Shown in pieces: positions 37,913 to 47,410 of a stretch of 64,000 bases of DNA. The stretch spans positions 186,001 through 250,000 of the forward strand of contig JBJMQS010000030.1 in assembly GCA_045802605.1 (NCBI GenBank), written 5' to 3'. Below the pieces are notes generated by a model. That model did no database searches. It worked only from the letters and a program-made list of their open reading frames with translations, and was not told where the DNA came from. Both the position numbers and the translations under genes were made by a program. Each line of letters begins with the position of its first letter. Positions within the stretch are counted from its first letter, which is position 1. Origin of the DNA: JBJMQS01 sp045802605. GTDB lineage: Bacteria; Planctomycetota; Planctomycetia; Gemmatales; Gemmataceae.

Positions 37913-39703
37913 ATGAATTTACTTCACCTTTTGCAAGACGCCTTTGGCCGCGCGCTAGTTGGCCTGGCGGCCGATCCGGGTAAATATCGCTCGCTCGTCA
38001 AAGCGGCGCAAGACTCCAAGCACGGCGATTATCAAGCGAACATCGCAATGCCGCTAGGCAAGGAACTGGGCAAGCCGCCTCGCGCTGTTGCTGAGGAATT
38101 GGTCCGCCGGCTACAACTGGGCGACTTGCTCGAACCACCAGAGATTGCGGGGCCGGGCTTCATCAATCTGCGAATTCGCCTCGAGTGGAAAGGTCGCATG
38201 CTTCGCTGTGCGGCCAAGAATGATCGGCTCGACGTCAGTTCGAGCCTCAAACCGCGGACTTACGTCATTGATTATTCGTCGCCAAATGTCGCCAAGCCGC
38301 TGCATGTGGGCCACCTGCGCAGCACGATCATCGGCGATGCCTTAACGCGCACGCTGCGCCATCTCGGCCACAAGGTGATCGCCGACAATCACCTCGGCGA
38401 TTGGGGCACACAGTTCGGCATCCTAATCTACGGTTACAAGAACTTCCGCGACGATGCCGCCTACCGCGCCGACCCCGTGCGGGAGTTGAATCGCCTCTAT
38501 CTCCACGTTCGCGAACTGACCAAAGGCGCGGAGGAAGAAGAAGATCGCCGGGCCGATCCTGTCGCCAAGCAACACGCCGATGCGTGCCGTGCCGAGACGG
38601 CCAAACTGCATCACGGCGACGCCGAAAATGTCGCGCTCTGGAAACAATTCATGCCGGCCTGCATGGCCGAGATCGAGCAGATCTATCGCCGCCTGGGTGT
38701 GAAGTTTGACTATCAGCACGGCGAGAGTTTTTACAACCAGTATCTCCCCGCTGTCGTTCAGGATTTGCTCGACAAGAAAGTGGCCCGCGAATCCGATGGC
38801 GCGGTCGGCATCTTCAAGGAAGCTGACGCTGAAGCGCCGCCGTCGCTCATCCGCAAGCGTGATGGGGCATTCACCTACACCACGACAGATCTCGCGACGA
38901 TTCGCTACCGCCTCGATCAATTCCATCCGCAAGCCATGCTTTATGTCGTGGACGCACGGCAAGCATTGCACTTTCAGAATTTGTTCGCCGCGGCTCGCCG
39001 CTGGGGATACAGCGACGTTGAGTTGACGCATATCTCGTTCGGCTCCGTCCTGGGCGCCGATCGCCGGCCCCTCAAGACTCGCGATGGCGGAGCCGTAGAG
39101 CTTGGCAGCTTGCTCGACGAAGCGGTCACCCGTGCCCGCCAAGCGTACGACGAGACTCGCGCCGAGCGTTCGGGCCGCGGTTCCGAAGTGCCCGAGCTAA
39201 CGGAGGTCGAAAAACAACGAGTCGCCGAGATCGTCGGGCTGGGGGCCGTCAAATATGCGGATTTGAGCCAGCACCGCACGACAGACTACGTCTTCTCTTG
39301 GGACAAAATGCTCGCGATGGAAGGCAACACGGCCGCCTACATGCAGTACGCTTTTGCCCGTTGCCGCAGCATCTTCCGCAAGGCGGAAGAGGTTCCTGAG
39401 CTCGTGCGATTCGACCCACCGCTGCCGCAATTAGCCAATCCCTTCGAGCGCACGCTGGCTTTGCAACTATTGCGTTTCGAGGAAACGCTGCAGGCGTCGG
39501 CGACGGAGTATTTGCCCCACTTAATCACGAGCTACTTGTGGGATTTGGCGAAAAGCTACAGCGGCTTCTTCCAAAACTGCCCCGTCATCGAAGCTGAGAC
39601 CACTGACTTGCGCAATCAACGGCTGCTCTTGTGCGATCTGACTGCACGCACCATCAAGCAGGCCCTAGAGCTTTTGGGCATTGAAGTTATCGAACGAATG
39701 TAA
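37913..39703 (+). CDS. argS: Arginyl-tRNA synthetase
   Basis: A 596-residue class I synthetase. The N-terminal tRNA-recognition (Add1) domain (DSKHGDYQANIAMPLGKELG) is followed by the HIGH-type motif PLHVGHLRSTIIGD, then DNHLGDWGTQFG, YTTTDLATIRYR, and a non-canonical KMSKS equivalent (LKTRDGGAVEL), as usual for ArgRS. The anticodon-binding helical domain ends YSGFFQNCPV..LCDLTARTIKQALELLGIEV. The stop overlaps the next start (TAATG). Confidence 0.97.
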   Translation: MNLLHLLQDAFGRALVGLAADPGKYRSLVKAAQDSKHGDYQANIAMPLGKELGKPPRAVAEELVRRLQLGDLLEPPEIAGPGFINLRIRLEWKGRMLRCAAKNDRLDVSSSLKPRTYVIDYSSPNVAKPLHVGHLRSTIIGDALTRTLRHLGHKVIADNHLGDWGTQFGILIYGYKNFRDDAAYRADPVRELNRLYLHVRELTKGAEEEEDRRADPVAKQHADACRAETAKLHHGDAENVALWKQFMPACMAEIEQIYRRLGVKFDYQHGESFYNQYLPAVVQDLLDKKVARESDGAVGIFKEADAEAPPSLIRKRDGAFTYTTTDLATIRYRLDQFHPQAMLYVVDARQALHFQNLFAAARRWGYSDVELTHISFGSVLGADRRPLKTRDGGAVELGSLLDEAVTRARQAYDETRAERSGRGSEVPELTEVEKQRVAEIVGLGAVKYADLSQHRTTDYVFSWDKMLAMEGNTAAYMQYAFARCRSIFRKAEEVPELVRFDPPLPQLANPFERTLALQLLRFEETLQASATEYLPHLITSYLWDLAKSYSGFFQNCPVIEAETTDLRNQRLLLCDLTARTIKQALELLGIEVIERM

Positions 39704-40242
39704 TGGCCACCTCGTACACACATGCGATCGTTGGCGCTGGGCTCGTCCAACTGTACCGTCCGGGCCGGCATCGCGTGGTGTATTGGAGTATTGCGGCACT
39801 GCTGGCCGTGATCCCCGACATCGACGCTTTGAGCAGTGCCTCATACGGAGCAATGCTCGGCCATCGTGGATACACTCATTCAATTGTCTTCGCTTTGTGG
39901 ATCGCTTTTTTCGCGGCGACTCTAACGTACCGCTTGCTGCAAGCTAACCTTTGGAAACTGACCGGCGCGTATTTTCTCGCCGCTGCGTCGCACGGCTTGC
40001 TCGACGCCTTGACCTACGGCGGCATGCCGATCCCATTCTTCTGGCCCGCGACCAATGATCGCTTCGGCAACTGGGGCCCGATACCAGTGGCGGACATCTC
40101 GTGGGAAATTCCGAGCCCTTGGCGGAGCCGAGCGTTGCGCAGTGAGATGATATGGGTGTGGATACCGACGGTGGTATTCGTTATTGTTTTGGCTGTCTTC
40201 CGAAGTTGTCGCCGCTGCTCCGGCAATCGTCACGCCGCCTGA
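39703..40242 (+). CDS. YdjM-like membrane-bound metal-dependent hydrolase
   Basis: A 179-residue protein with four or five hydrophobic segments. HxxxG-type and acidic motifs of the family are seen: MATSYTHAIVGAGL, AVIPDIDAL, GHRGYTHSIVFAL and ASHGLLDALTYGG, which together could bind a metal. E. coli YdjM is the best-known relative. It shares the TAATG overlap with argS and its 3' end overlaps the convergent smc gene by 13 bp. Confidence 0.85.
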   Translation: MATSYTHAIVGAGLVQLYRPGRHRVVYWSIAALLAVIPDIDALSSASYGAMLGHRGYTHSIVFALWIAFFAATLTYRLLQANLWKLTGAYFLAAASHGLLDALTYGGMPIPFFWPATNDRFGNWGPIPVADISWEIPSPWRSRALRSEMIWVWIPTVVFVIVLAVFRSCRRCSGNRHAA

Positions 40243-43200
40243 CGCTTCTCGCCTTCCCAATCTTCAAACCGAATCGCCACGCGCTTGGAAATGCCGCTCT
40301 CTTGCATGGTGACGCCATACAGCATATCCGCGGCAGCCATCGTCCGCTTGGCGTGCGTGATGATGATGAATTGCGATGTGGCTGCGAACTCCTGCAGCAC
40401 AGAGGCGAGCCGGGCGGCATTGGCCTCATCAAGCGCCGCATCTACCTCGTCCAGCAAACAAAACGGGCTCGGCTTGCTTCGGAAAATCGCCAGCAAGAGG
40501 GCAATTGCAGTTAGTGTGCGTTCACCGCCGGACATGAGCGAGATCGTTCGCGTCTCCTTGCCCGGCGGCTTGGCGATAATGTCGATCGCACTCTCCAGGG
40601 GATCGTCTGGCTTCTCCAACACGACATCGGCCATCCCACCACCGAACAATCGGCGAAACAATTCTTGAAAATGCTGACGAATGCCGGCAAAGGTCTCGAC
40701 GAACAATGCCTTCGAGTCGGCGTTAATCTTTTGAAGAACCTCCTCCAACGAAGCTCGGGCTTTGGTGAGATCATCAAGCTGGGCTTGCAAGGTTTGGGCC
40801 TTCGTCTCGATCGTGGACAGCTCGTCTAACGAGTCAAGGCTGACGCCACCGAGCCGATCCAGCTTCTTACGCAACTCTTCGATCTCCGAACGAATCGCGT
40901 CGTCTAAAAGCCCATCCAACGCCGCCGACTGGGCACCGTTGGCTCGGTCTTCGGTATGAGCTTGTACCAAGTCAATTTGGTAATCTTCCGCCAATCGCAC
41001 GATCAACCCATCGCGGCGGTGGCGATACTCGCTGGCCGCCAGTTCTGCCGCGTGCAGTTCGTCGCGCTGCTTCTGCCAGGCGCCGCGGGAGGTCTGCAAA
41101 CCTTCTTGGAGCTGCCGCTCGTTTTCTTTGAGTGCTAATCTTTGAGCGGCGATGGCTTCCATTTCGCGCTCAGATACCGCGAGTTGGTCGCGCAACGTTG
41201 ATTGTTCGTCCAGAGCAGACTGTTCCTCGACTCGGCAACGGGCCAACCGCTCCTCAATCGATCCACGCCGAGCTTCCAGTTCAATGAGTAATCGCCGGCG
41301 ATCTTCGATATCCCGGCGACAACTTTGCTGACGAGCTTCGAGGGTGCTCATGCGTTCGCGCAGTTGGACGCAGACGATTTCCGCCGCGGAGTGCTGCTGG
41401 CGGGCGGCCTGCAGTTGCTGTTCTTGGTCGCGGAATATCCCAATCGATTCGTCGATCCGCGCCTGGTGCTCCCGCGCACTTTGATCCGCGTCGTGTGCTT
41501 CACGCTCGGCATCGCGCATTCCTTCTTCCGCACGGCGAATGCCGGCTTCAAGTGATTCAAGCTCACGGCGAACATCCGCGACTTCATCACCAATGCCCAA
41601 ACGGCGTTCGCGGTGACGGCCAAGCCGAGTGCGCAGATCAGCTTCCTGCCCCGCAAGCACTTCGATTTGCTCGCGCAACTGCTCGACCTGCGCGTCACTC
41701 TCTTCCGCACGCTCGCTGGCCCATTCGAGATCAAATTCCAGGGTTTCGACGCGCTCCGCAATCGATGCACCTTCGGTCTTGAGGTCGCGCAACTCACTTT
41801 TGCGCGACAAAAGCCCGGCGTCTGCGTTGTAGTTGCCGATTGTGAGTGTGCCGTCGGCCTCGAGAACTTCGCCGGCTTGCGTCACATACCGCCAGCCTGG
41901 ACAATCCTCCGCGATTTCTCGAGCGGTCTCAAGATCATGCACCAAAAGCGTGTTGCTGAGCAACTGCCGCGGCAAGTTGCGAAGCTCACTTCGATGGCTC
42001 GTCACCAGGTCTGACACCCGGCGGGCCTCATACCCTTGTGGCACCGCCCGCTGCTTGGGTGGTTTCGCGGCGACGGGAACAAATCCGGCTCGACCTGAAA
42101 GCCGTTCCTTTCTTTGGTCGAGGGCTATTAAAAAACGGTTCGTGTCCCGCACCAAGAAACATTGAGACAGTGGCCCAAGTGCTAAATCGACGAGCGGCGC
42201 AATGTCGTGCGGTGCATGCAGGCAGTCCGCGACCAAGCCAATAATCGACTGGGGCCAGCCAGCTTCTTCGGGCGAATTCTCCAACAGATCCAACATTTCG
42301 CTGATGCCGGAATTGAGCCCGTCCCGGCCTTGGTCGAGACTTTCCAATACTTCCATTCGGCTCGTCAATCCACTCGCCTGTGCCCGCAAGTGGGCAAGTT
42401 GCGACTGCAGGTCTTGCGATTCCTCTCGCGCCGTATCGCGTTCGCGCATCCGGTCCGTCAGCGCGAGGCGGGCCTCGGCCAACCGGCTCTGCAATTCCGC
42501 GTCGGCACGCATCAGCCCGGCCAATTCCAGATCCAAAGCCGCGAGTTGGCCGACTGCGTCGGAGTCTTTCGCCGTGAGGCGATCTCGGTCGCGTGTCAAT
42601 TGCCCAGCCAGTGCTTTGCAGGCGACGGTTTCATTCTGCCATTTCGCTGAGCTTCGCAGACATTGGAGGTGCCTCTTTTTTTCGGATTCGAGGTCGATGC
42701 GTGTTTGTTCGACAGCCGCGGCCGCCGTGGCTAAGCCCTCCGCCAATGTGCGGACTTGCGCCTCGTGTGCCCTAAAGCTATGTTGGACCTCGGCTAAATC
42801 ACGGGTGGTATCGGCGAGGCTCGTTTCCGCACCGGTCAATTGCTCCGTGAGTTCCGCTTCGTTCGACCGCGTCCGCCCAAAGTCGGCCTCGAGTTCCGTG
42901 GCCAAGGCGCGATCACGACCAATGATCGCATCCAACGCGGCGAGCCGGCCACGAGTATCGGCGACCGCCTGCTCATGGCCGCGACTTTGCAGTTCCAGTT
43001 CCGCGAGCTCAGAGGCGATCTTCCTGGCGGCTTCACTCTCCGCGGCCGAATGGTGGGCCGCGGAATCCAGCGCCGTCCGCAGCGTATCAAGCTGCTCGGT
43101 CGCTTGCGCGATTCGCTTGGTGAGCGTTTGGTATTCACGCAATGCCAGGCCGAGGCGCAGTTCTCGTAGTCGAGTCGAGAGCTCCCGATGCTTCTGAGCT

Positions 43201-43829
43201 TTCGCTGCCTGCAATCGAACCGATCGGAGTTGATGCTCCACTTCGCCGAGAATATCCCGCAACCGCGTCAGGTTCTCGCCGACTCGCTCTAGTCGGCGAA
43301 GGCAATCGATTTTCTTTGCTTTGAACCGACTGACGCCGGCGGCTTCCTCGAAGATCGCTCGGCGATCTTCGTTCGAGGCTTGCAAAAGTGCATCGACCCG
43401 GCCTTGCTCGATGATTGAATACGCATTGGCCCCGGAGCCGGTGCCGAGGAATAGATCCTTGATGTCTCGGAGCCGGCACTCTTGGCCGTTAATCAGATAC
43501 TCACCGCGCCCATCACGGTACACACGACGTATGACGCAAACTTCCGCGGCAGGAATGGCGAGGATGGACTTGGAGTTGTCGAAGATGAGCGCGACTTCGG
43601 CGACGCTGACGCCTTTGCGCGACGTCGAGCCGTTGAAGATGACGTCGGCCATCTCGGTGCCGCGCAGCGATTTGACGGACTGCTCGCCGAGCACCCATTT
43701 CACAGCATCGACGACGTTGCTCTTACCGGAACCGTTCGGGCCGACGACGGCGGTGATCCCGGCCGCGAAGTCAAAGACCGTTCGATCGGCGAAGCTCTTG
43801 AAGCCGATGAGTTCGAGTCGCTTCAGCAT
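40230..43829 (-). CDS. smc: Chromosome partition protein SMC
   Basis: The 1199-residue protein has an N-terminal ATPase half (MLKRLELIGFKSFADRT, Walker A GPNGSGKSN at ~32-40), a long coiled coil, a hinge region near residues 510-670 (LVADCLHAPHDIAPLVDLALG), and a second coiled coil. The C-terminal half carries the signature LMSGGERTLTAIALL and Walker B FCLLDEVDAALDEAN. Length and order match bacterial SMC. ScpA and ScpB are not in this window. The downstream end overlaps the YdjM-like gene. Confidence 0.96.
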   Translation of the reverse strand: MLKRLELIGFKSFADRTVFDFAAGITAVVGPNGSGKSNVVDAVKWVLGEQSVKSLRGTEMADVIFNGSTSRKGVSVAEVALIFDNSKSILAIPAAEVCVIRRVYRDGRGEYLINGQECRLRDIKDLFLGTGSGANAYSIIEQGRVDALLQASNEDRRAIFEEAAGVSRFKAKKIDCLRRLERVGENLTRLRDILGEVEHQLRSVRLQAAKAQKHRELSTRLRELRLGLALREYQTLTKRIAQATEQLDTLRTALDSAAHHSAAESEAARKIASELAELELQSRGHEQAVADTRGRLAALDAIIGRDRALATELEADFGRTRSNEAELTEQLTGAETSLADTTRDLAEVQHSFRAHEAQVRTLAEGLATAAAAVEQTRIDLESEKKRHLQCLRSSAKWQNETVACKALAGQLTRDRDRLTAKDSDAVGQLAALDLELAGLMRADAELQSRLAEARLALTDRMRERDTAREESQDLQSQLAHLRAQASGLTSRMEVLESLDQGRDGLNSGISEMLDLLENSPEEAGWPQSIIGLVADCLHAPHDIAPLVDLALGPLSQCFLVRDTNRFLIALDQRKERLSGRAGFVPVAAKPPKQRAVPQGYEARRVSDLVTSHRSELRNLPRQLLSNTLLVHDLETAREIAEDCPGWRYVTQAGEVLEADGTLTIGNYNADAGLLSRKSELRDLKTEGASIAERVETLEFDLEWASERAEESDAQVEQLREQIEVLAGQEADLRTRLGRHRERRLGIGDEVADVRRELESLEAGIRRAEEGMRDAEREAHDADQSAREHQARIDESIGIFRDQEQQLQAARQQHSAAEIVCVQLRERMSTLEARQQSCRRDIEDRRRLLIELEARRGSIEERLARCRVEEQSALDEQSTLRDQLAVSEREMEAIAAQRLALKENERQLQEGLQTSRGAWQKQRDELHAAELAASEYRHRRDGLIVRLAEDYQIDLVQAHTEDRANGAQSAALDGLLDDAIRSEIEELRKKLDRLGGVSLDSLDELSTIETKAQTLQAQLDDLTKARASLEEVLQKINADSKALFVETFAGIRQHFQELFRRLFGGGMADVVLEKPDDPLESAIDIIAKPPGKETRTISLMSGGERTLTAIALLLAIFRSKPSPFCLLDEVDAALDEANAARLASVLQEFAATSQFIIITHAKRTMAAADMLYGVTMQESGISKRVAIRFEDWEGEKRQAA

Positions 43830-43850
43830 AAATGCTCATCGGGAGAGCGA

Positions 43851-45572
43851 TCAGTGCGGTCCGCCGAATACAGCGCTGGTGTTTCCGGTGGAGTCATATA
43901 GCGATGGGCCGGGGCCCACGTCGCCGCCCTTACCGCGAATCGCCGCACTGTTTTTCGCTAGTTCGTGAACCGTTGGAGCTTTTGGCAGCGCGTCGAACTT
44001 CACCGCGCAGTTCAGCGCCCGCGACGATTCACACTGCCGTAAAAGTTCCAGCGCATCGGCGTAGTCGCCGCCTAGTTCGCCAAGGGCCTTCATGACTTCG
44101 GCCAGTTCCAGCGAACACTTGCGCGACTGTTTGCCGGTGCGCACCGAGAATCGACTCAGCGTGCAGAAATCCTCGCCCTCCTTGGCCGTCAGCGTGAAAT
44201 CGCTGCCGGCAAGGATAGCCACCGGACCATTGATGGCTGGGCTGCTGCCGAACAACACGACCTCAGGCCGCTTGCCGGTCGCGACGTGAATCTGCGGTGA
44301 ACTCTCTGTCGCGACACGATGCAGCCAGAATGACTTGTTGATCTCTTCGGCAGCGACGGCTGGGTCGCGGTCGTCCAACGTTCGCAAGGCGCGGAATGCA
44401 CCATAGCGCACCTCCGGTACCGGGGCAGCCATGAGTTCCTGCAATTTCACCCTGCAAACCGATTCGTTCAGCGACGCCAGCGCCGTCAGAGCATAAGCCT
44501 GCACCAGTGGCGAGTCGGCCGCCTGCTTGGCGAGTTCTTCCGCACAAGACGGGCTGCCGAGGTACGCCAAGGACTCGGCCGCGGCGAATCGCACCATCGA
44601 CTCTTCACTGGCAAGCGCCATCTTGAGGGCAGGCTGGACCTGTGGCCCCAAAGCTTCAAGCCGTAGCGCCGCCGTGATGCACGTCGCTGGATCAGTCAGC
44701 TGTTTGACTTGCCGTTGCACATAGGCCGCATCCATCTTGGGCGTCTCTTCCAGCGGAATGAGGCGGACCACGCGCAAGAATCGGCCCATGTTCAGGCGAT
44801 AAGTGCCAGGAACGTTCAGCACGATGTGTGTATCGTTCTTGGCCGTAGCGATCGGAGCCGCGGATGAGCCCGGACCATGGAACGTCTCGTTGATTCGCTC
44901 GGCGATGCCCACGGCGGTCTTCACCGACGGCGGGTTCACTTCGAGGATGAACGGCCGATCCTGAATCGTCACCTTGCCGCCGCCCCAAATCTTGCCGGCC
45001 CGCTGCGACGGCTGATCGTCGTCAGGGCCAATCGGCATGCCGGAAAGCACCAGGCCTTCGGCTTTGACCATCGGATGGCCGCGGAGCAGGCGATCGGCTC
45101 GGTTCGGATCGTTGCTTATGTTCTGCGAGCTTTCGAAGCTGTAGAGGTAGCAAGCGAGCAGCTTACCGCCGCGAAGGCTGGTGGTACGGCTGTAGTCCGG
45201 CACACTCACGAAGATGTCCACGGCCTCGCCTTTGCGGGCGCCGGGCGGAATGGTCGCCGACACGCGCACGAGCGAAGTGGTCTTCGAAGTGAAGAGTTCG
45301 TTGATATTGGTGACTTCGAGCTTCTTGAGCTCGTTTTCGAGTTGCGCCCGCTCATTGCCAGGCGGGACTCCGCCACCGGTGGCGTTGAGATGCGTCACCA
45401 GGCCGACGCCGATGACCGGAATTGGAGCCGCGTTCGATACGGTGGTGAGATCGCCGACGGTGCGAATCTCGGTTTCGCGTTCGGGCTCAGCCTCGGGTTT
45501 TTGCGACCGCACTTGTTGCTGCATGCAGCCGACGGCAGCGAATGCCGCCAACCACCAGAATCGTCGCACCAT
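43851..45572 (-). CDS. Lipoprotein with FlgI-like domain and HEAT-like repeats
   Basis: ATG 45572 (MVRRFWWLAAFAAVGC) gives a clean lipobox with GGGGGG upstream; the longer frame to 45638 lacks this. The product has 573 residues. The region after the signal resembles the flagellar P-ring protein FlgI: VIGVGLVTHLNATGGGVP, VRVSATIPPGARKGEAVDIFVS, TSLRGGKLLACYLYS, and VVRLIPLEET. From ~residue 300, Ala/Leu-rich HEAT-like helices follow (MVRFAAAESLAYLGSPSCAEELAKQAADS). No flagellar genes are nearby, so I infer a non-flagellar envelope role. The smc gene starts 22 bp downstream. Confidence 0.78.
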   Translation of the reverse strand: MVRRFWWLAAFAAVGCMQQQVRSQKPEAEPERETEIRTVGDLTTVSNAAPIPVIGVGLVTHLNATGGGVPPGNERAQLENELKKLEVTNINELFTSKTTSLVRVSATIPPGARKGEAVDIFVSVPDYSRTTSLRGGKLLACYLYSFESSQNISNDPNRADRLLRGHPMVKAEGLVLSGMPIGPDDDQPSQRAGKIWGGGKVTIQDRPFILEVNPPSVKTAVGIAERINETFHGPGSSAAPIATAKNDTHIVLNVPGTYRLNMGRFLRVVRLIPLEETPKMDAAYVQRQVKQLTDPATCITAALRLEALGPQVQPALKMALASEESMVRFAAAESLAYLGSPSCAEELAKQAADSPLVQAYALTALASLNESVCRVKLQELMAAPVPEVRYGAFRALRTLDDRDPAVAAEEINKSFWLHRVATESSPQIHVATGKRPEVVLFGSSPAINGPVAILAGSDFTLTAKEGEDFCTLSRFSVRTGKQSRKCSLELAEVMKALGELGGDYADALELLRQCESSRALNCAVKFDALPKAPTVHELAKNSAAIRGKGGDVGPGPSLYDSTGNTSAVFGGPH

Positions 45573-45834
45573 GGCGAGCCCCCCGAAGCCGCAGCCAGGC
45601 ATTCCCCGTGCCCAGACGCGACCAGACAATCCGCGCAATCTCTGCGCTCAAGCGGCGGGGAATAACATGTGGGCCAGGTGCGTCAAGGGGAAGATGAGGT
45701 GTCAAAGTGGCAGACGGCGAATTTCGTTGTTTCGTTGCCAATTTCGGGGGGTGGGGGGTCGGCATCGCCAAGTGGAACTTGATTTGACTTTGCGTGGAAC
45801 ATGGGCGTCCTTGCAAAGTTGCCTGTACGGCGGA

Positions 45835-46233
45835 TTACGGCCGCAACCAGTCGTCGAGTCTTAACCCAGGTATTTTTGCAAAGTCCGCGGTATTGTGGGT
45901 CACCAATGTTAGGCCATGGACTAGGGCTATCGAAGCAATCATCAGGTCGGGTGTTGCCACCTGAAACCCAACACGTGAAAGTCCCCCTTTCACTTTGCCG
46001 AATTGCTCCGCCGCGACAGAGTCGAAATCAAGCACAGACACATCATTGCGCAAGCTGGCAATGCCTGCCAAGAGCCGCGTGGAGTTGGAGATTTTGAACG
46101 CACCCGCGTACAACTCCGCCAACGTGACACTCGCGATCGCTAATCCACCACCGTATTGAATGAACCGATGGGCCAAACCGGCAGGACGTTTTAGATGTGC
46201 CGAACAAATGTCAGTATCTAGCAGATGCGTCAT
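45835..46233 (-). CDS. vapC: PIN-domain ribonuclease toxin VapC
   Basis: The 132-residue protein starts MTHLLDTDICSAHLKRP, the tRNA(fMet)-type VapC opening (first Asp D6). Further acidic sites are SVTLAELYAG (Glu), ATPDLMIASIAL (Asp) and THNTADFAKIPGL (Asp). It overlaps the upstream antitoxin gene by 4 nt. It is more canonical than the PIN protein at 28008. Confidence 0.92.
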   Translation of the reverse strand: MTHLLDTDICSAHLKRPAGLAHRFIQYGGGLAIASVTLAELYAGAFKISNSTRLLAGIASLRNDVSVLDFDSVAAEQFGKVKGGLSRVGFQVATPDLMIASIALVHGLTLVTHNTADFAKIPGLRLDDWLRP

Positions 46234-46469
46234 TCAAGATCCGGTTCTTGCCGCTCGATCTTACGATCTTGATAAATTTCGTTCATTGCAGATTCGAAAT
46301 CAGGATCGTCGGCCATGCATCCAGCACTGCGACGTATACCCTCACCCCACGGCTGAGTTGAATCGACTGGCTTCACTGAGACCTCAACTTCCTGTCCTTC
46401 TTGAAGTCCGGGGTCTTCGTTTAATTCAATTGTTCGACCGCGAATCTTTCCGTGAATGACACCGCTCAT
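46230..46469 (-). CDS. Antitoxin partner of VapC
   Basis: ATG 46469 follows GAGGAG; 79 residues. The N-terminus (GKIRGRTIELNEDPGLQEGQEVEVSV) is a short beta-rich domain of the kind that precedes PIN toxins. The C-terminal half is charged (MADDPDFESAMNEIYQDRK) and is likely the toxin-binding part. ATGA overlap with the toxin. The pair would be autoregulated (inference from family). Confidence 0.82.
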   Translation of the reverse strand: MSGVIHGKIRGRTIELNEDPGLQEGQEVEVSVKPVDSTQPWGEGIRRSAGCMADDPDFESAMNEIYQDRKIERQEPDLE

Positions 46470-46542
46470 CGTTATCTCCTCATCCGCGATGCTCGCTTCA
46501 ATTGTACCATTTGCGAACTCGCGATGTCAGAGAGTGGCCCGC

Positions 46543-47400
46543 CTAGCCTCGCACCAGCACCTGGAACCGCTCGCGCAGGGCCTTGAACACTGGCCCTGGT
46601 TTGCCGGTGCCAATCACCCGGCCATCGCATTTCACGACGGGGATGATCTCGGCGGCCGTGCCGGTCAGGAAAAGTTCGTCGGCGGCAAAGACGTCGTGGC
46701 GAACGAGGGCCATCTCGCGGACGGAGAAGCCGGCCTCAGTCGCCATCTCCATGACGATGTTGCGCGTCACGCCTTCGAGGATGCCGGCACTGATCGGTGG
46801 CGTGCGAATCTCGCCGTGCTTGACCACGAAGAGGTTGTCGCCGGTGCACTCCGATACCTCGCCCTTGTGATTGAGCATAATCGCTTCCAGGCAGCCGGCC
46901 CGGATCGCTTCAATCTTGGCGAGAATGTTGTTCAAGTAATTCAGCGATTTCACCCGCGGCGACAGCGCGGCCGGGTGACTGCGGATCGTGGCGGCCGTGA
47001 TCACGTCGAGGCCGTGCTCGTAAAGCTCCGGCGGATAGAGGCTGATGCCATCGACGATGATGATGACGTTCGGGTCGCATTTGCGTGGGTCGAGGCCCAG
47101 CGTGCCGACGCCGCGAGTGACGATCAGGCGAATGTAGCCATCGACTTTTTCGTTGGCTTTAACCGTATCTTCCACGGCCGCGCTCATCGCATCGCGGCTC
47201 AGCGGGATTTCCAAGGCGATGGATTTGGCGCTATCGTAGAGCCGTTCGATATGCTCGGGGAGGCGGAAGACTTTGCGGTTGTAGATGCGAATCCCTTCGA
47301 ACACGCCGTCGCCGTACAGCAAACCGTGATCGAACACACTGATTTTCGCGTCCTGCTTTTCAACCAGTTTGCCGTTGAGGTAAATCCGGGGTGTGGCCAT
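46543..47400 (-). CDS. ilvE: Branched-chain amino acid aminotransferase
   Basis: A 285-residue fold-type IV PLP enzyme. It has VFDHGLLYGDGVFEGIRIY at the N-terminus, the PLP lysine in RVKSLNYLNN, GEVSECTGDNLFVV, and TGTAAEIIPV for phosphate binding. The most likely substrates are Val, Leu and Ile; D-amino-acid transaminase and aminodeoxychorismate lyase share the fold, but the spacing and motifs favour IlvE. It lies 10 bp downstream of the ABC ATPase gene on the same strand. Confidence 0.92.
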   Translation of the reverse strand: MATPRIYLNGKLVEKQDAKISVFDHGLLYGDGVFEGIRIYNRKVFRLPEHIERLYDSAKSIALEIPLSRDAMSAAVEDTVKANEKVDGYIRLIVTRGVGTLGLDPRKCDPNVIIIVDGISLYPPELYEHGLDVITAATIRSHPAALSPRVKSLNYLNNILAKIEAIRAGCLEAIMLNHKGEVSECTGDNLFVVKHGEIRTPPISAGILEGVTRNIVMEMATEAGFSVREMALVRHDVFAADELFLTGTAAEIIPVVKCDGRVIGTGKPGPVFKALRERFQVLVRG

Positions 47401-47410
47401 GTTGATCCCG

